Assembly (NCBI GenBank): GCA_902727985.1
Contig: CACVAY010000015.1
Coordinates: 9,793-47,016, forward strand
Origin: an uncultured Thiotrichaceae bacterium
GTDB lineage: Bacteria > Pseudomonadota > Gammaproteobacteria > Thiotrichales > Thiotrichaceae
Length of the DNA stretch: 37,224 nucleotides
Direction: 5' to 3'
Shown one piece after another: positions 24,968 to 34,193 of the stretch. Made by a program: the position numbers and the translations under genes. The notes beneath the pieces are model-generated. The model saw nothing but the letters and a program-made list of their open reading frames with translations. It was not told the DNA's origin and made no database searches. Every line of letters begins with the position of its first letter. The first letter of the stretch is position 1.

Positions 24968-26128
24968 TTACGGCAAACCTATGACAAAAGCTAACTGGTA
25001 AGGTCCATTTTCTTTAAATGTCTCTTTAAATACTGCCAACTTTTTTGTCGCCTCATCTCGACTACCAAACGGCCCGACATAAACTTTCTTTAAAGCTTGT
25101 CCATTACTCCCAAGTGTTCGAGTAAAAGTAGTGAATTTAGCTTTTTGTAGTATCTTAATCACATTCTTGGTCAATGCATGCTGCCTATAAGCCGCAACCT
25201 GAATAGCAAATTTGCTTTTTTTAATTGTCGTTTTCGTGACTTTTACCTCAGGTTTAGTGATTGGCTTTGCCGAACTCATTGCTACTAGCTTAGGGTTTGG
25301 AGTTGGCTTTGGCTTTACCAAACTAACTGCTACTGGCTTAGGATTTGGAGTTGGCTTTGCCGAACCCATTGCTATTTGCTTAGGTAATTTGACCGTGAGC
25401 TTTTTCTTATTCAATAGGAATAACGATAAGGTTTCACCCTCTTGAACCTCCCAAGCATTATTTATTGTTTTTACTGATTCGCAAGCTATACCATCTAATG
25501 ACTGCTTATATGAGACTTGCCATTTTTGACTAGCGTAACCACCTTCCTCCAGTAAATATCTTATATTGGCTTGCCAAAACGTCTTGCTCATCGCATTGCT
25601 TCTGCTAGACATGACCAATTCCAAAAATAATGTTTCTCCTGTAACACACCAACGCCCTATATCGCGCTGATAAAAACTCTTTCCTGAATCATCATCGAAA
25701 GGTAAAGGCACATCAATCCATTGTTTGCCATCTAAGCTCATGTGCATCACAGGCCTATTTACCAGATAGAAGTAAGCTGCCTGCATCCACAAACGCCCTT
25801 TCGCATCTTTCTGAATTTTTTTGGGTTGCCCAGCAAAAGTCTGTGCTACTTTCCATTCACCTTTTGCATTCAAAACTAATGGGACTGACTCCTGAACTTG
25901 GCTCTTATTATTTTTCTTATGAAAAAATGAAACAAGCTGATCACCATCCAACGTTAGCGTTTGACTATGTTGTAATTCTTGCCCAACAACACAAGAAGCA
26001 CCTTTATCCGACAGAAGACGACACATCTCCTGCTTCGTAGCTTCAGGTATTTCTATAATGCCTTGTGCAAACCCAAGCGCAGACACTAAAGACAGCACGA
26101 TACATCTAATAATAAATTGAATCATCAT
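24968..26128 (-). CDS. Exported SPOR-domain protein
   Basis: The protein has 386 residues. A signal peptide (MMIQFIIRCIVLSLVSALGFA) is followed by a novel region of about 230 residues (about 25-255), rich in aromatic residues. Next is a linker made of repeated KPTPNPKxVA units (about 255-295), and then a C-terminal SPOR domain (about 308-386) with FAIQVAAYR and KKVYVGPFGSRDEA. SPOR domains bind denuded peptidoglycan, often at the division site. The gene is alone between a palindromic element and the glmS terminator region. The role of the central region is unknown. Confidence 0.82.
   Translation of the reverse strand: MMIQFIIRCIVLSLVSALGFAQGIIEIPEATKQEMCRLLSDKGASCVVGQELQHSQTLTLDGDQLVSFFHKKNNKSQVQESVPLVLNAKGEWKVAQTFAGQPKKIQKDAKGRLWMQAAYFYLVNRPVMHMSLDGKQWIDVPLPFDDDSGKSFYQRDIGRWCVTGETLFLELVMSSRSNAMSKTFWQANIRYLLEEGGYASQKWQVSYKQSLDGIACESVKTINNAWEVQEGETLSLFLLNKKKLTVKLPKQIAMGSAKPTPNPKPVAVSLVKPKPTPNPKLVAMSSAKPITKPEVKVTKTTIKKSKFAIQVAAYRQHALTKNVIKILQKAKFTTFTRTLGSNGQALKKVYVGPFGSRDEATKKLAVFKETFKENGPYQLAFVIGLP
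25258..25385 (-). repeat. Minisatellite-like repeat coding for the KPTPNPK linker
   Basis: The plus strand contains three copies of a GGCTTTGCCGAAC/GGTTTGGAGTTGG unit spaced by 42 and 48 bases, so the reading frame is kept. Copy number may vary between strains. Confidence 0.7.
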
Positions 26129-26498
26129 AAATCCATTTAGGAAAACTCTTTGATATGACCTATTAAGGTACGATAAACACTCTCAAACATCTACTCAAAT
26201 CTGCCATACCTTATTCTTTCTTATGTATATCGGTAGCTGTCTTCAGATTGTGTGACAGGTTCATCGTTCTCTATTCAAAGTGAAGCGACGGGTTGTTGGT
26301 AATTCTTTCGCACTTCACTGCACTCATCCTTGCTTGACGAGTAAATAGCTCAAAAAAGATCAATTAAATCATATTTTTAATAATAATTATGAGAGTGTAA
26401 TCTATGAGAAGGCATTAGAGATGGGATATGTAAAAAGCAAAAAAAGAGATACCTTTTGGGCATCTCTTTTTCGATAGACCTAATTTTGTAGAGAAGCG
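26129..26498. other. Intergenic region between the SPOR gene and glmS
   Basis: No gene is seen in these 370 bases. Besides the glmS terminator at the right end, there is an imperfect hairpin AGTGAAGCGA with TCGC-AC-TTCACT (about 26280-26316) and an AT-rich tract near 26355-26400. The SPOR-gene promoter must lie on the left side. I cannot assign anything else. Confidence 0.4.
26439..26471 (-). terminator. Intrinsic terminator of glmS
   Basis: AAAAAGAGAT (26441-26450) pairs with ATCTCTTTTT (26462-26471). Read on the minus strand it ends in a run of seven T, directly after the glmS stop. Stem is AT-rich but long. Confidence 0.8.
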
Positions 26499-28334
26499 TT
26501 ACTCAACAGTTACCGATTTCGCAAGATTGCGCGGCTTATCAACATCTGTGCCTTTGTAGACAGCAGTATGATAAGAAAGTAGCTGTAGTGGAATCGTATA
26601 GACAATCGGCGCGATTGACTCAGGAACTGAGGGCATTTCTAGTACATGCAGATTGTCTTGCTTTTCAATCCTTGCTGCCTTATCCGCAAACACATATAAC
26701 TCACCACCGCGCGAGCGAACTTCTTCCAAATTTGATTTGAGCTTTTCTAACAAACTCGTATTTGGAGCAACCGCAATAATCGGCATTTCCGCATCAACCA
26801 AGGCAAGTGGCCCATGCTTTAATTCACCAGCAGGATAAGCCTCTGCATGAATATAGGAAATTTCTTTCAATTTCAATGCGCCTTCAAGCGCGACTGGGTA
26901 CTGATCACCGCGCCCAAGGAATAAAGCATTATGCTTATCGATAAAGTCCTCAGCCATTTTTTCGATCGCCTTATCTAGCTCCAAGGCTTGCTCAATGAAC
27001 AATGGAAGCTGTTTAAGATTATCAATCAGCATCTTCACCTTTTCTGGTGATTCATTTTTTGCCTGCATCAACAAACCAACCAGCATTTGCAATGCAACAA
27101 GCTGGGTCGTGAACGCTTTTGTTGAAGCAACGCCAATTTCAGGCCCGGCAATCGTCATTAAAGAAAAATCAGATTCACGCGTCAAAGAGCTTTCTGCAAC
27201 ATTACAGATAGTTAACGTCGCAACAGCGAGATTTTCAGAAGTAACCTTTTCAAGAGCAGCAAGCGTGTCTGCTGTTTCACCCGACTGTGAGATTGTTACA
27301 AAAAGCACATTATCTCGTGGTGGACGACGGCGGTAACGGAATTCACTTGCCACTTCTACACTACACGGTATGTCGGTCATTTCTTCTAACCAATAACTCG
27401 CAATCAGACCCGCATGGTAGCTCGTCCCACAAGCGATAATCTGTACCTCTTCGACTTTTTCCAAAGTCTCCATAACATTATCGCCGTTTATACAATGCAC
27501 AAGCTCGTCATTACCAATGCGCCCTTCCAATGTACCTTGGACTGATGCTGGCTGTTCAAAGATTTCCTTGAGCATATAATGACGGTATTCACCAAGGTCA
27601 GCCGAACAAGAACCTGCATTAGACTGTTTTATTTCACGCTCTACAACGTGTCCGCTTTCATCCTGAATCTGGCAAGAATGGCGAGTAAGCTCTACAAAGT
27701 CACCATTTTCTAAATAAATAAAGCGATTTGTTACAGGCAACATGGCTTGAATATCTGAGCCAATAAAATGTTCACCTAAACCGACGCCAATCACTAAAGG
27801 ACTGCCTTGACGCGCCGCGATGAGTAAATTGGGGTTATCTTTACTAATAACACCCAAAGCATACGCACCACGCAATTTGGTAATGGCTACCTTAACCGCA
27901 TCAGCTAAACTCTTTCCATCAGACATTTGTTGCTCAATAAGATGTACAACAACTTCTGTATCTGTATCTGAAGTAAAGGTATAACCTGCCTCAATAAGTT
28001 CGGCACGTAGCTCCTGATAGTTTTCAATAATACCATTGTGCACGATAGCAACACGATCACTACTCATATGTGGATGTGCATTACGTTCAGCAGGCTCTCC
28101 ATGTGTTGCCCAGCGCGTATGCGCAATGCCCATCGTGCCATCAATGGGTTCAGAAGTTAGCTTCTTCGTTAACTCAGCCACCTTCCCCAAGGCTCGGGTA
28201 CGTTGTATATGACCATTTTCATCTAACATGGCCACACCTGCGGAGTCATAACCGCGATACTCTAGACGGCGCAAACCTTCTAGTAGAATTTCACTTACCG
28301 GACGTTGTGCAATAGCACCGACAATTCCACACAT
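26499..28334 (-). CDS. glmS: Glutamine-fructose-6-phosphate aminotransferase (isomerizing)
   Basis: GlmS makes glucosamine-6-phosphate from fructose-6-phosphate and glutamine, the first step toward UDP-GlcNAc for peptidoglycan and LPS. The 611-residue enzyme starts MCGIVGA, so the catalytic Cys is residue 2. This is why the ATG at 28334 was chosen over one three codons upstream. An N-terminal glutaminase domain ([15 protein letters not shown]) is followed by two SIS domains ([28 protein letters not shown]) and the conserved end [13 protein letters not shown]. It abuts glmU with a one-base gap, and GGGG upstream serves as ribosome site. No glmS ribozyme is present. Confidence 0.98.
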   Translation of the reverse strand: MCGIVGAIAQRPVSEILLEGLRRLEYRGYDSAGVAMLDENGHIQRTRALGKVAELTKKLTSEPIDGTMGIAHTRWATHGEPAERNAHPHMSSDRVAIVHNGIIENYQELRAELIEAGYTFTSDTDTEVVVHLIEQQMSDGKSLADAVKVAITKLRGAYALGVISKDNPNLLIAARQGSPLVIGVGLGEHFIGSDIQAMLPVTNRFIYLENGDFVELTRHSCQIQDESGHVVEREIKQSNAGSCSADLGEYRHYMLKEIFEQPASVQGTLEGRIGNDELVHCINGDNVMETLEKVEEVQIIACGTSYHAGLIASYWLEEMTDIPCSVEVASEFRYRRRPPRDNVLFVTISQSGETADTLAALEKVTSENLAVATLTICNVAESSLTRESDFSLMTIAGPEIGVASTKAFTTQLVALQMLVGLLMQAKNESPEKVKMLIDNLKQLPLFIEQALELDKAIEKMAEDFIDKHNALFLGRGDQYPVALEGALKLKEISYIHAEAYPAGELKHGPLALVDAEMPIIAVAPNTSLLEKLKSNLEEVRSRGGELYVFADKAARIEKQDNLHVLEMPSVPESIAPIVYTIPLQLLSYHTAVYKGTDVDKPRNLAKSVTVE

Positions 28335-28335
28335 A

Positions 28336-29712
28336 CTACTCATCCCCTGATTGTGTTTTGATAGGTCTTACCCAGTCTTTTATAGTGATTTGTTTAGCTC
28401 TCGCAACTGTCAGAGAGCCCGCTTGTGTATTTTTGGTAATGGTAGAACCTGCACCGATGGTAGAACCCGATCCGACTTCTACGGGAGCAACCATCTGAGT
28501 ACATGAGCCTACAAAAACATTATCACCAATAACCGTTTGATGTTTATTCGCGCCATCATAGTTACATGTGATCGTACCAGCTCCGATATTTACTCCAGAG
28601 CCCATATTCGTATCGCCTACATAGCTTAAATGATTCACTTTACTACCTGAACCCACTGTAGATTTTTTGATTTCAACGAAATTACCGACCTTTGCCTTAT
28701 CATGAAGCACCGTGTTAGGGCGCAATCTCGCAAATGGGCCTATATCACAATCCTGCCCAATGGCTGACGACTCTAAAACAGAGTTAGCTTTCACGCGTGT
28801 ATTGGCACCAATAACGGCATTTTCAATAATACATCCGGGCTCAATAACAACATTATCACCCAAGGTTACATCGCCGATGAATACATTGTTAACGTCAATT
28901 ACCACATCCTTACCAACAGTCATTGTTCCACGAATATCCACACGTGTCGGGTCCATCATTGTGACACCTTCAACCATAAGAGCTTGAACTTGCTGCCACT
29001 GATAAGCACGCTCTAACTCAGCTTGCTGCATGCGATTGTTTACACCCTGTACTTCCATTGGGTTTTCACAAATCACTGCATCAACCACCGCATTTTCTGC
29101 TACGGCTAGCTCAACACAATCGGTGAGGTAATACTCGCCTTGAGCATTATTGGGGGTAATAGCATCCAACCATGTCTTTAACTTCTTACCTTTTGCGGCA
29201 ATGAACCCCGTGTTGACTTCCTGAATTTTACGGATTTCATCATCAGCATCTTTTTCTTCCACAATTTTTTGCACTTTGCCATCATCGTTTCTGACAATAC
29301 GCCCATAACCGAAAGGCTTACTCAGTTGCGTTGTTAATACGACCAAATCTGCATTTTGCAAAGCACTTGCCAATGAATGCAACGTTTCAGCACGAATAAG
29401 CGGCACATCGCCATAAGCAATAACAACATCATCGTCATCTTGAATGTGGCCAGCTGCTTGCGCAACAGCATGCCCCGTTCCTTTTTGCTCGACTTGTTCC
29501 ACCCACTGAATATCAGTGTCAGTAATTGTGGTCTTTACTTGATCTCCTCCATGCCCATAAATAACGGCCATACGTTCACCTTTTAAATCACGACATGCAT
29601 CAATCACATGCTGCAACATGGCTTTAGCACCAATAGGATGAAGGACTTTAGGAAGATTAGATCGCATACGAGTACCTTGCCCCGCTGCGAGAATAATTGG
29701 ATATGGTTTCAT
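28336..29712 (-). CDS. glmU: Bifunctional UDP-GlcNAc pyrophosphorylase / glucosamine-1-P acetyltransferase
   Basis: GlmU acetylates glucosamine-1-phosphate and then adds UMP to give UDP-GlcNAc. The 458-residue protein has an N-terminal nucleotidyltransferase domain with [18 protein letters not shown] (about 8-25) and AYGDVPLI, and a C-terminal left-handed beta-helix of hexapeptide repeats (about 255-440). Acetyltransferase residues are seen in [21 protein letters not shown] and [11 protein letters not shown]. It is the first gene of a glmU-glmS operon with consecutive pathway roles (GlmM lies elsewhere). Length is normal. Confidence 0.98.
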   Translation of the reverse strand: MKPYPIILAAGQGTRMRSNLPKVLHPIGAKAMLQHVIDACRDLKGERMAVIYGHGGDQVKTTITDTDIQWVEQVEQKGTGHAVAQAAGHIQDDDDVVIAYGDVPLIRAETLHSLASALQNADLVVLTTQLSKPFGYGRIVRNDDGKVQKIVEEKDADDEIRKIQEVNTGFIAAKGKKLKTWLDAITPNNAQGEYYLTDCVELAVAENAVVDAVICENPMEVQGVNNRMQQAELERAYQWQQVQALMVEGVTMMDPTRVDIRGTMTVGKDVVIDVNNVFIGDVTLGDNVVIEPGCIIENAVIGANTRVKANSVLESSAIGQDCDIGPFARLRPNTVLHDKAKVGNFVEIKKSTVGSGSKVNHLSYVGDTNMGSGVNIGAGTITCNYDGANKHQTVIGDNVFVGSCTQMVAPVEVGSGSTIGAGSTITKNTQAGSLTVARAKQITIKDWVRPIKTQSGDE

Positions 29713-29871
29713 TTTTTTACACAGTTTTGTAGTTTTGAGTTTTACCCGACAGCCCTGACACTTTTCGTCGTACGGATAATACGGAAGTTTTTACCATGAT
29801 ACAGGAATTCAGTGCAATGCCTTTTTGGAAATTCATAAAAATTTGGTGTATGTCGTGAACTATCCAAAAGA

Positions 29872-29898
29872 TTAGCACTCTATACCTGTGAGTGCTAA
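29872..29898. promoter_or_regulatory. CIRCE element (HrcA operator) upstream of rpoH
   Basis: A perfect inverted repeat TTAGCACTC (29872-29880), nine spacer bases and GAGTGCTAA (29890-29898) matches the CIRCE consensus exactly in both arms and in spacer length. CIRCE is the binding site of the heat-shock repressor HrcA. It ends 21 bases before the rpoH ATG. A -10-like TCTATA (29879-29884), with GTGAAC (29855-29860) 18 bases upstream, lies partly in the spacer, so HrcA would block polymerase. Confidence 0.92.
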
Positions 29899-29919
29899 AA
29901 TAACGTATCGAGGTAATTT

Positions 29920-30777
29920 ATGGGTAGAGCATTAATGTTACAAAACCACACGCTAGCAGTTCCGGGTGCGGATCTGGATAACTATATCCATGCCGTTCAT
30001 GAAATCCCAGTATTGACTGCAGAAGAAGAAAAACAATTAGCTAATCAACTCAACGAAAATAAAGACATAGAGGCAGCACGCTCTCTTGTCATGCACAACC
30101 TGCGCTTTGTGATCAAAGTCGCACGTGGATACAGCGGCTATGGTCTGCCACTAGGTGACCTTGTTCAAGAAGGAAACGTAGGCTTAATGAAAGCCATCAA
30201 ACGTTTCGACCCTACAATGAATGTGCGTTTGATTTCCTTCGCTGTTCATTGGATTCGTGCAGAGATTCATGAGTTCATTTTACGTAACTGGAAAATCGTC
30301 AAAGTTGCGACGACAAAAGCGCAACGTAAGTTGTTCTTTAACCTTCGTAGCGGTAAAAAACGTCTAGGTTGGTTAAATGACAAGCAAGTCCATGAAGTTG
30401 CCAATGATCTTGGTGTAAAAACCAAAGATGTATTGGAAATGGAAAAACGTATGAGTGGCGTTGATCTCTCTTTTGACCTGTCACCAGGACAAGACGATGA
30501 TGATACCGCCTATTCACCCAGTCAATATCTTGTGAATAATGAAGCTGACCCTGCCGAGGCTTTAGAAGCTGAAGACTGGGAAAACCATACTCAGGAACGT
30601 TTTCATACTGCACTAGCTACATTGGATGATCGTAGCAAGGACATTATTGCAAGCCGCTGGTTAGCCGAGAAAAAAGCGACTCTGCAAGATTTAGCAACCA
30701 AGTACAGCATCTCAGCAGAGCGGGTTCGTCAATTAGAAAATGCCGCAATTAATAAGATTAAGTCAGATGTTGCCTAA
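29920..30777 (+). CDS. rpoH: RNA polymerase heat-shock sigma factor sigma-32
   Basis: This 285-residue RpoH directs RNA polymerase to heat-shock promoters. Region 2 is complete: DLVQEGNVGLMKAIKRFDP (about 80-98) and the DNA-melting SFAVHWIRAEIHEFILRNWK (about 107-126). The RpoH-specific box QRKLFFNLRS (about 136-145), which affects sigma stability and core binding, is present. Region 4 ends with the helix-turn-helix YSISAERVRQLENAAINKIK. GAGGT lies about seven bases before the ATG. The leader is short, so the long 5' thermosensor described for enteric rpoH is unlikely; control by a CIRCE operator replaces it. A terminator follows. Confidence 0.97.
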   Translation: MGRALMLQNHTLAVPGADLDNYIHAVHEIPVLTAEEEKQLANQLNENKDIEAARSLVMHNLRFVIKVARGYSGYGLPLGDLVQEGNVGLMKAIKRFDPTMNVRLISFAVHWIRAEIHEFILRNWKIVKVATTKAQRKLFFNLRSGKKRLGWLNDKQVHEVANDLGVKTKDVLEMEKRMSGVDLSFDLSPGQDDDDTAYSPSQYLVNNEADPAEALEAEDWENHTQERFHTALATLDDRSKDIIASRWLAEKKATLQDLATKYSISAERVRQLENAAINKIKSDVA

Positions 30778-30804
30778 TCAGTAAAACAACCCAACCTTGA
30801 TGAG

Positions 30805-30827
30805 AAGCCCGCTTTTGTGGGCTTTTT
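30805..30827 (+). terminator. Intrinsic terminator after rpoH
   Basis: AAGCCC (30805-30810) pairs with GGGCTT (30819-30824), extendable by two inner pairs around a TTTT loop, followed by a T run to 30827. Confidence 0.88.
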
Positions 30828-30855
30828 CATGCCTGAAAAAAATAATTTCCATAAA

Positions 30856-31548
30856 CTAACGAATTGACACATCCGATATATAAATAGGACGCGTTATGGC
30901 TTCGATATTTTCTGGCGTATAAAGTTTTAATAGCGCATTACGCCCTCTTTCCTCCTCTTCACTTCCATCTTCGGATGTTTCTTCTTTTGGTGTTTCCTTC
31001 AAATGCTCTTCAATGTTTGCATTTCTGGTTTTTTTTTCTTCGATTTTTTCAAGCCACTCCTTAGGCATCTCATCCTGGTACTTCACAAACCACACTTCTG
31101 CATATTTCATGGCTGAAGTAGCAGGCTTTGCATCAAAAGTGATTTTTTTCCATGTCGGCTCAATAACCGTTAGTCCACCACCTCCCGGTTCCGTAAAAAC
31201 ACCATTTGCGTCATAATACCGAACCTCATACCACAGTGATGGCAGCGTTTCAGCATCCTCAAGCGTCTTACTCATAAATGATAAATGAATGCGCTGCCCA
31301 GCCTGAATAGGAAACAAACCAGAGGTTAAAGCACTTCTATCATTCCAATCTCCTTTTATCTTAGGCGGTATTGAACCTTCATTCAGAACATGCCCCAAAT
31401 TTGCCTTGTAAGTTATCTTTGTCAGCTCCGCTCCATTTTTAAGACTGCGATTAAAAGATTTCACATCAGGCAAAACCACTTCAGCCTTAGCTGACATCAT
31501 CATAAACAATAAAAAAACAATAAATAAAGGCTTCAAAATATATCTCAT
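30856..31548 (-). CDS. Exported protein of unknown function
   Basis: This protein of about 230 residues begins with a signal peptide (MRYILKPLFIVFLLFMMM, then SAKA before EVVLP), so it is probably periplasmic. The central part (about 40-150) looks beta-rich, with WYEVRYYDANG and TEPGGGGLTVIEPTWKKI, and could be a galactose-binding-like jelly roll. A charged Glu/Lys segment (about 165-205, EEKKTRNANIEEHLKE and later EDGSEEEERG) is followed by a conserved-looking end RPIYISDVSIR. The start was chosen at the ATG giving a signal peptide. It is divergent from the MoxR gene. I cannot name the family. Confidence 0.65.
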   Translation of the reverse strand: MRYILKPLFIVFLLFMMMSAKAEVVLPDVKSFNRSLKNGAELTKITYKANLGHVLNEGSIPPKIKGDWNDRSALTSGLFPIQAGQRIHLSFMSKTLEDAETLPSLWYEVRYYDANGVFTEPGGGGLTVIEPTWKKITFDAKPATSAMKYAEVWFVKYQDEMPKEWLEKIEEKKTRNANIEEHLKETPKEETSEDGSEEEERGRNALLKLYTPENIEAITRPIYISDVSIR

Positions 31549-31624
31549 CTGACTGTTGGGGATTCTTGCGTGTTTGGGTTGTGTATGGGTATTATCGCGC
31601 ATCTTTAGACAGGAATCGAACACA

Positions 31625-32668
31625 ATGCGTCCAGCACACCTCAGCACCATTCTGGATCAAGAATTTATTGGCGCTCAAAACGGCCACCACACTCCTGTTA
31701 TGCTTTGGGGGCCTCCTGGTATAGGTAAATCTGACATTATCAATCAAATTGGTACACGTAATCATATACCTGTTATTGATATTCGCCTTTCTCAAATGGA
31801 ACCGAGTGATTTACGCGGCATTCCTTTCCGTAACAATGAATTAGTTGAATGGGCAACACCCGCCATGCTGCCAAATGCTAAACGTCATGGTAACAAGGGA
31901 ATTTTATTTCTTGATGAAATTACCTCAGCCGTACCTAGTGTTTCAGCAGCGGCCTATCAATTAATACTAGATCGTCGCCTTGGTGAATATGAAGTTCCTG
32001 ATGGTTGGGCAATTTTCGCCGCAGGAAACCGTCAAGGTGACCGTGGCGTGACTTACACCATGCCTGCTCCACTAGCAAACCGTTTTTCGCATTTTGAGAT
32101 TCAACTCAATCTTGATGATTGGGTGGCATGGGCTTATCAAAACAATATTGATGAACGTATTATCGCTTTCTTACGATTCCGCCCTGAGCTGCTTTTTGAC
32201 TTTGACCCTGCACATAACCCTGTTGCCTTCCCATCACCTCGTTCTTGGGAATTTGCACATCGCGCCTTGCAGAAGTTTAGTAACCATCCAGAGTTATTAC
32301 TAGGAACATTACAAGCCTGTGTTGGCCCTTCTTCCGGCATTGAATTAAAAGCCTTCGTGGATAGCCTCGACCAAATGCCGGATCTCGATGCGATTCTACG
32401 CGGTGAAGATATCAAGGCTCCGAAAGAGATTGATTTACAATATGCCGTCGCAGCTGCTTTAGTAGGTCGCGCTATTCGCGCTAAAGACTCTGATGATGCT
32501 AGTACGGTATTCGGACATATTCTGAATTATGCAAAAGTGTTCCGCACCAAAGAGATGGGAGTCATGCTGGTATCTGATATGTTGCGTGCCATTGGAGATG
32601 ATTTGTTTAACACTCCAGAATTTTCGCAATGGGCACAATCCATTGGCGACATTATGCTGTATGACTAA
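31625..32668 (+). CDS. MoxR-type AAA+ ATPase
   Basis: This 347-residue AAA+ ATPase has Walker A GPPGIGKS (about 29-36), the pre-sensor segment DIRLSQMEPSDLRGIP, Walker B GILFLDEI (about 92-99), sensor-1 AAGNRQGD (about 133-140) and the arginine-finger region ANRFSHFE. MoxR-family ATPases work with VWA-domain proteins to assemble or activate metal-containing or other protein complexes. The VWA partner follows nine bases downstream. The start was set at ATG 31625, preceded by AGGA; a longer frame to 31556 overlaps the divergent gene's start region and lacks a ribosome site. The client is unknown. Confidence 0.93.
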   Translation: MRPAHLSTILDQEFIGAQNGHHTPVMLWGPPGIGKSDIINQIGTRNHIPVIDIRLSQMEPSDLRGIPFRNNELVEWATPAMLPNAKRHGNKGILFLDEITSAVPSVSAAAYQLILDRRLGEYEVPDGWAIFAAGNRQGDRGVTYTMPAPLANRFSHFEIQLNLDDWVAWAYQNNIDERIIAFLRFRPELLFDFDPAHNPVAFPSPRSWEFAHRALQKFSNHPELLLGTLQACVGPSSGIELKAFVDSLDQMPDLDAILRGEDIKAPKEIDLQYAVAAALVGRAIRAKDSDDASTVFGHILNYAKVFRTKEMGVMLVSDMLRAIGDDLFNTPEFSQWAQSIGDIMLYD

Positions 32669-32677
32669 AACCTGACT

Positions 32678-34063
32678 ATGTCCGATCAAATTGACATTGC
32701 TGTTATCGAAGAAAAGCTGACTGCCGCGCGCACCAAGCTAATTCTTGACAAACCTTTCCTAGGCGCTCTCGTGCTCCGTTTACCTTTACAACAGGCAGAC
32801 CCAGCATGGTGCGCAACCACAGGAACGGACGCGAAGAAATTCTATTACAACCCTGAGTTCATCGCTGCGCTCAAGCCATCTGAAACACAGTTTATCCTTG
32901 CGCATGAGGCTCTACACTGCGCACTTTCACATTTTTCACGCCGTGAGCATCGTATTAAACATCGCTGGGATCTCGCCTGTGACTATGCCATTAACCCGAT
33001 ACTGGTCGCAGAAGGTCTAACACCACCCGCAGGCGCTCCTATCCTTCGTGAATACGAAGGCATGTCGGCTGAAGAAATCTACCCCTGTATTGACGATAAT
33101 GACATGTCGGAATCACTGGATCAGCATCTTTACGATAAGGAAGATCAATTCAGTGAAGGCGGACAAAGTAGCAGCGAAAATCCTCTCGACACTTCAAAAG
33201 GCGAAGGTGACCCACCACCTCCTAACAACAGCGATGATGATGAAGAAAAACAACCACCGCCACCTGATGAACAACAAGGTGATAGCGAACCTGAGCAACA
33301 AGAACAAGAAGGCGCAGGTAGTGGTGAAGACCCTGATGATAGCTCAGAAGAAGATGCGGGCAACAGCCCCGTGCAGAAGTATGACCAAGATGAAGGCGGC
33401 ACTCCCCCCCCCCCACCGTTACAACAGCAAGAAGCAGAAGAGCTGACTCTACAATGGCAACAACGTTTAGCAGGTGCCGCCCAACAAGCACAACAAGCGG
33501 GCAAGATGACCGCTATTATGAAACGCTTGGTGGAAGGCATATTGCAACCGCAATTACCATGGCGCATGTTACTCGCTCGCTTCATGAGCAGCATTGCCAA
33601 GGACGATTACAGTTACACTCGCCCATCCACTCGCCGCGGAGACCCGGCAATTTATCCAAGTTTGAAGAGCACACAAATCAATGCTGTGATTGGCATTGAT
33701 GTCAGCGGATCTGTAGGAAACAAAGAACTGCAAGAGTTCGTTAGCGAAATTAATGCTATCAAAGGACAAGTCCGCGCCAGGATAACCCTTCTTGCTTGTG
33801 ACTCGGAACTGATCGATGGTAGCCCCTATATTTTCGAGCCTTGGGAAGAAGTCACCATGCCCACCGAAGTGAAAGGCGGTGGTAGCACGAGTTTCCGCCC
33901 CGTTTTCGATTGGGCAAACGCACAGGATCAAGCACCAGATATTGTCATCTACTTCACTGATGCCTGGGGTAAATTCCCAGACTTTGAACCCGCTTATCCA
34001 ACAATTTGGCTCGTCAAAGGCAAACAAAATGTCCCATGGGGTCAGCGCATCCAGTTAAACTAA
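32678..34063 (+). CDS. DUF2201 putative metallopeptidase with C-terminal VWA-like domain
   Basis: In this 461-residue protein, the N-terminal domain (about 1-140) carries HEALH at 76-80 and CDYAIN near 101-106, the zinc-site pattern of the DUF2201 metallopeptidase-like domain. A long acidic Pro/Gln/Glu-rich linker (about 150-255) has three polyproline runs. The C-terminal VWA-like domain (about 333-461) has the metal-ion site DVSGS at 341-345, GGGSTSFRP and FTDAWG. It pairs with the upstream MoxR ATPase. The linker includes an uninterrupted C11 tract (33404-33414), where a one-base slip would cut off the VWA domain. As given the frame is intact. Confidence 0.9.
   Translation: MSDQIDIAVIEEKLTAARTKLILDKPFLGALVLRLPLQQADPAWCATTGTDAKKFYYNPEFIAALKPSETQFILAHEALHCALSHFSRREHRIKHRWDLACDYAINPILVAEGLTPPAGAPILREYEGMSAEEIYPCIDDNDMSESLDQHLYDKEDQFSEGGQSSSENPLDTSKGEGDPPPPNNSDDDEEKQPPPPDEQQGDSEPEQQEQEGAGSGEDPDDSSEEDAGNSPVQKYDQDEGGTPPPPPLQQQEAEELTLQWQQRLAGAAQQAQQAGKMTAIMKRLVEGILQPQLPWRMLLARFMSSIAKDDYSYTRPSTRRGDPAIYPSLKSTQINAVIGIDVSGSVGNKELQEFVSEINAIKGQVRARITLLACDSELIDGSPYIFEPWEEVTMPTEVKGGGSTSFRPVFDWANAQDQAPDIVIYFTDAWGKFPDFEPAYPTIWLVKGKQNVPWGQRIQLN
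33404..33414 (+). repeat. C11 homopolymer inside the DUF2201/VWA gene
   Basis: Eleven consecutive C residues code for part of five prolines (residues 243-247). Length changes not divisible by three would shift the frame upstream of the VWA domain. It could mark phase variation or be prone to sequencing error. Confidence 0.9.
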
Positions 34064-34193
34064 TCACCTCCAAATTACGTGACAAGCCAAAACCTAGTAT
34101 AAACACCTACACCCATTCTGATTTTCTGCAATTGGCTTTTCGTAACACGCCTTCCATACTAACAATAAGCAAATTTCACCTTGGAGAATCGAA

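Noticed and set aside
28336-28400. Search for a glmS ribozyme before glmS
   Set aside because: glmU ends one base before glmS, leaving no space for the ribozyme.
33145-33600. Long minus-strand frame opposite the DUF2201/VWA gene, rich in Ser, Cys and Gly
   Set aside because: Its composition is the reverse image of the Pro/Gln/Glu-rich linker; it is a low-complexity shadow.
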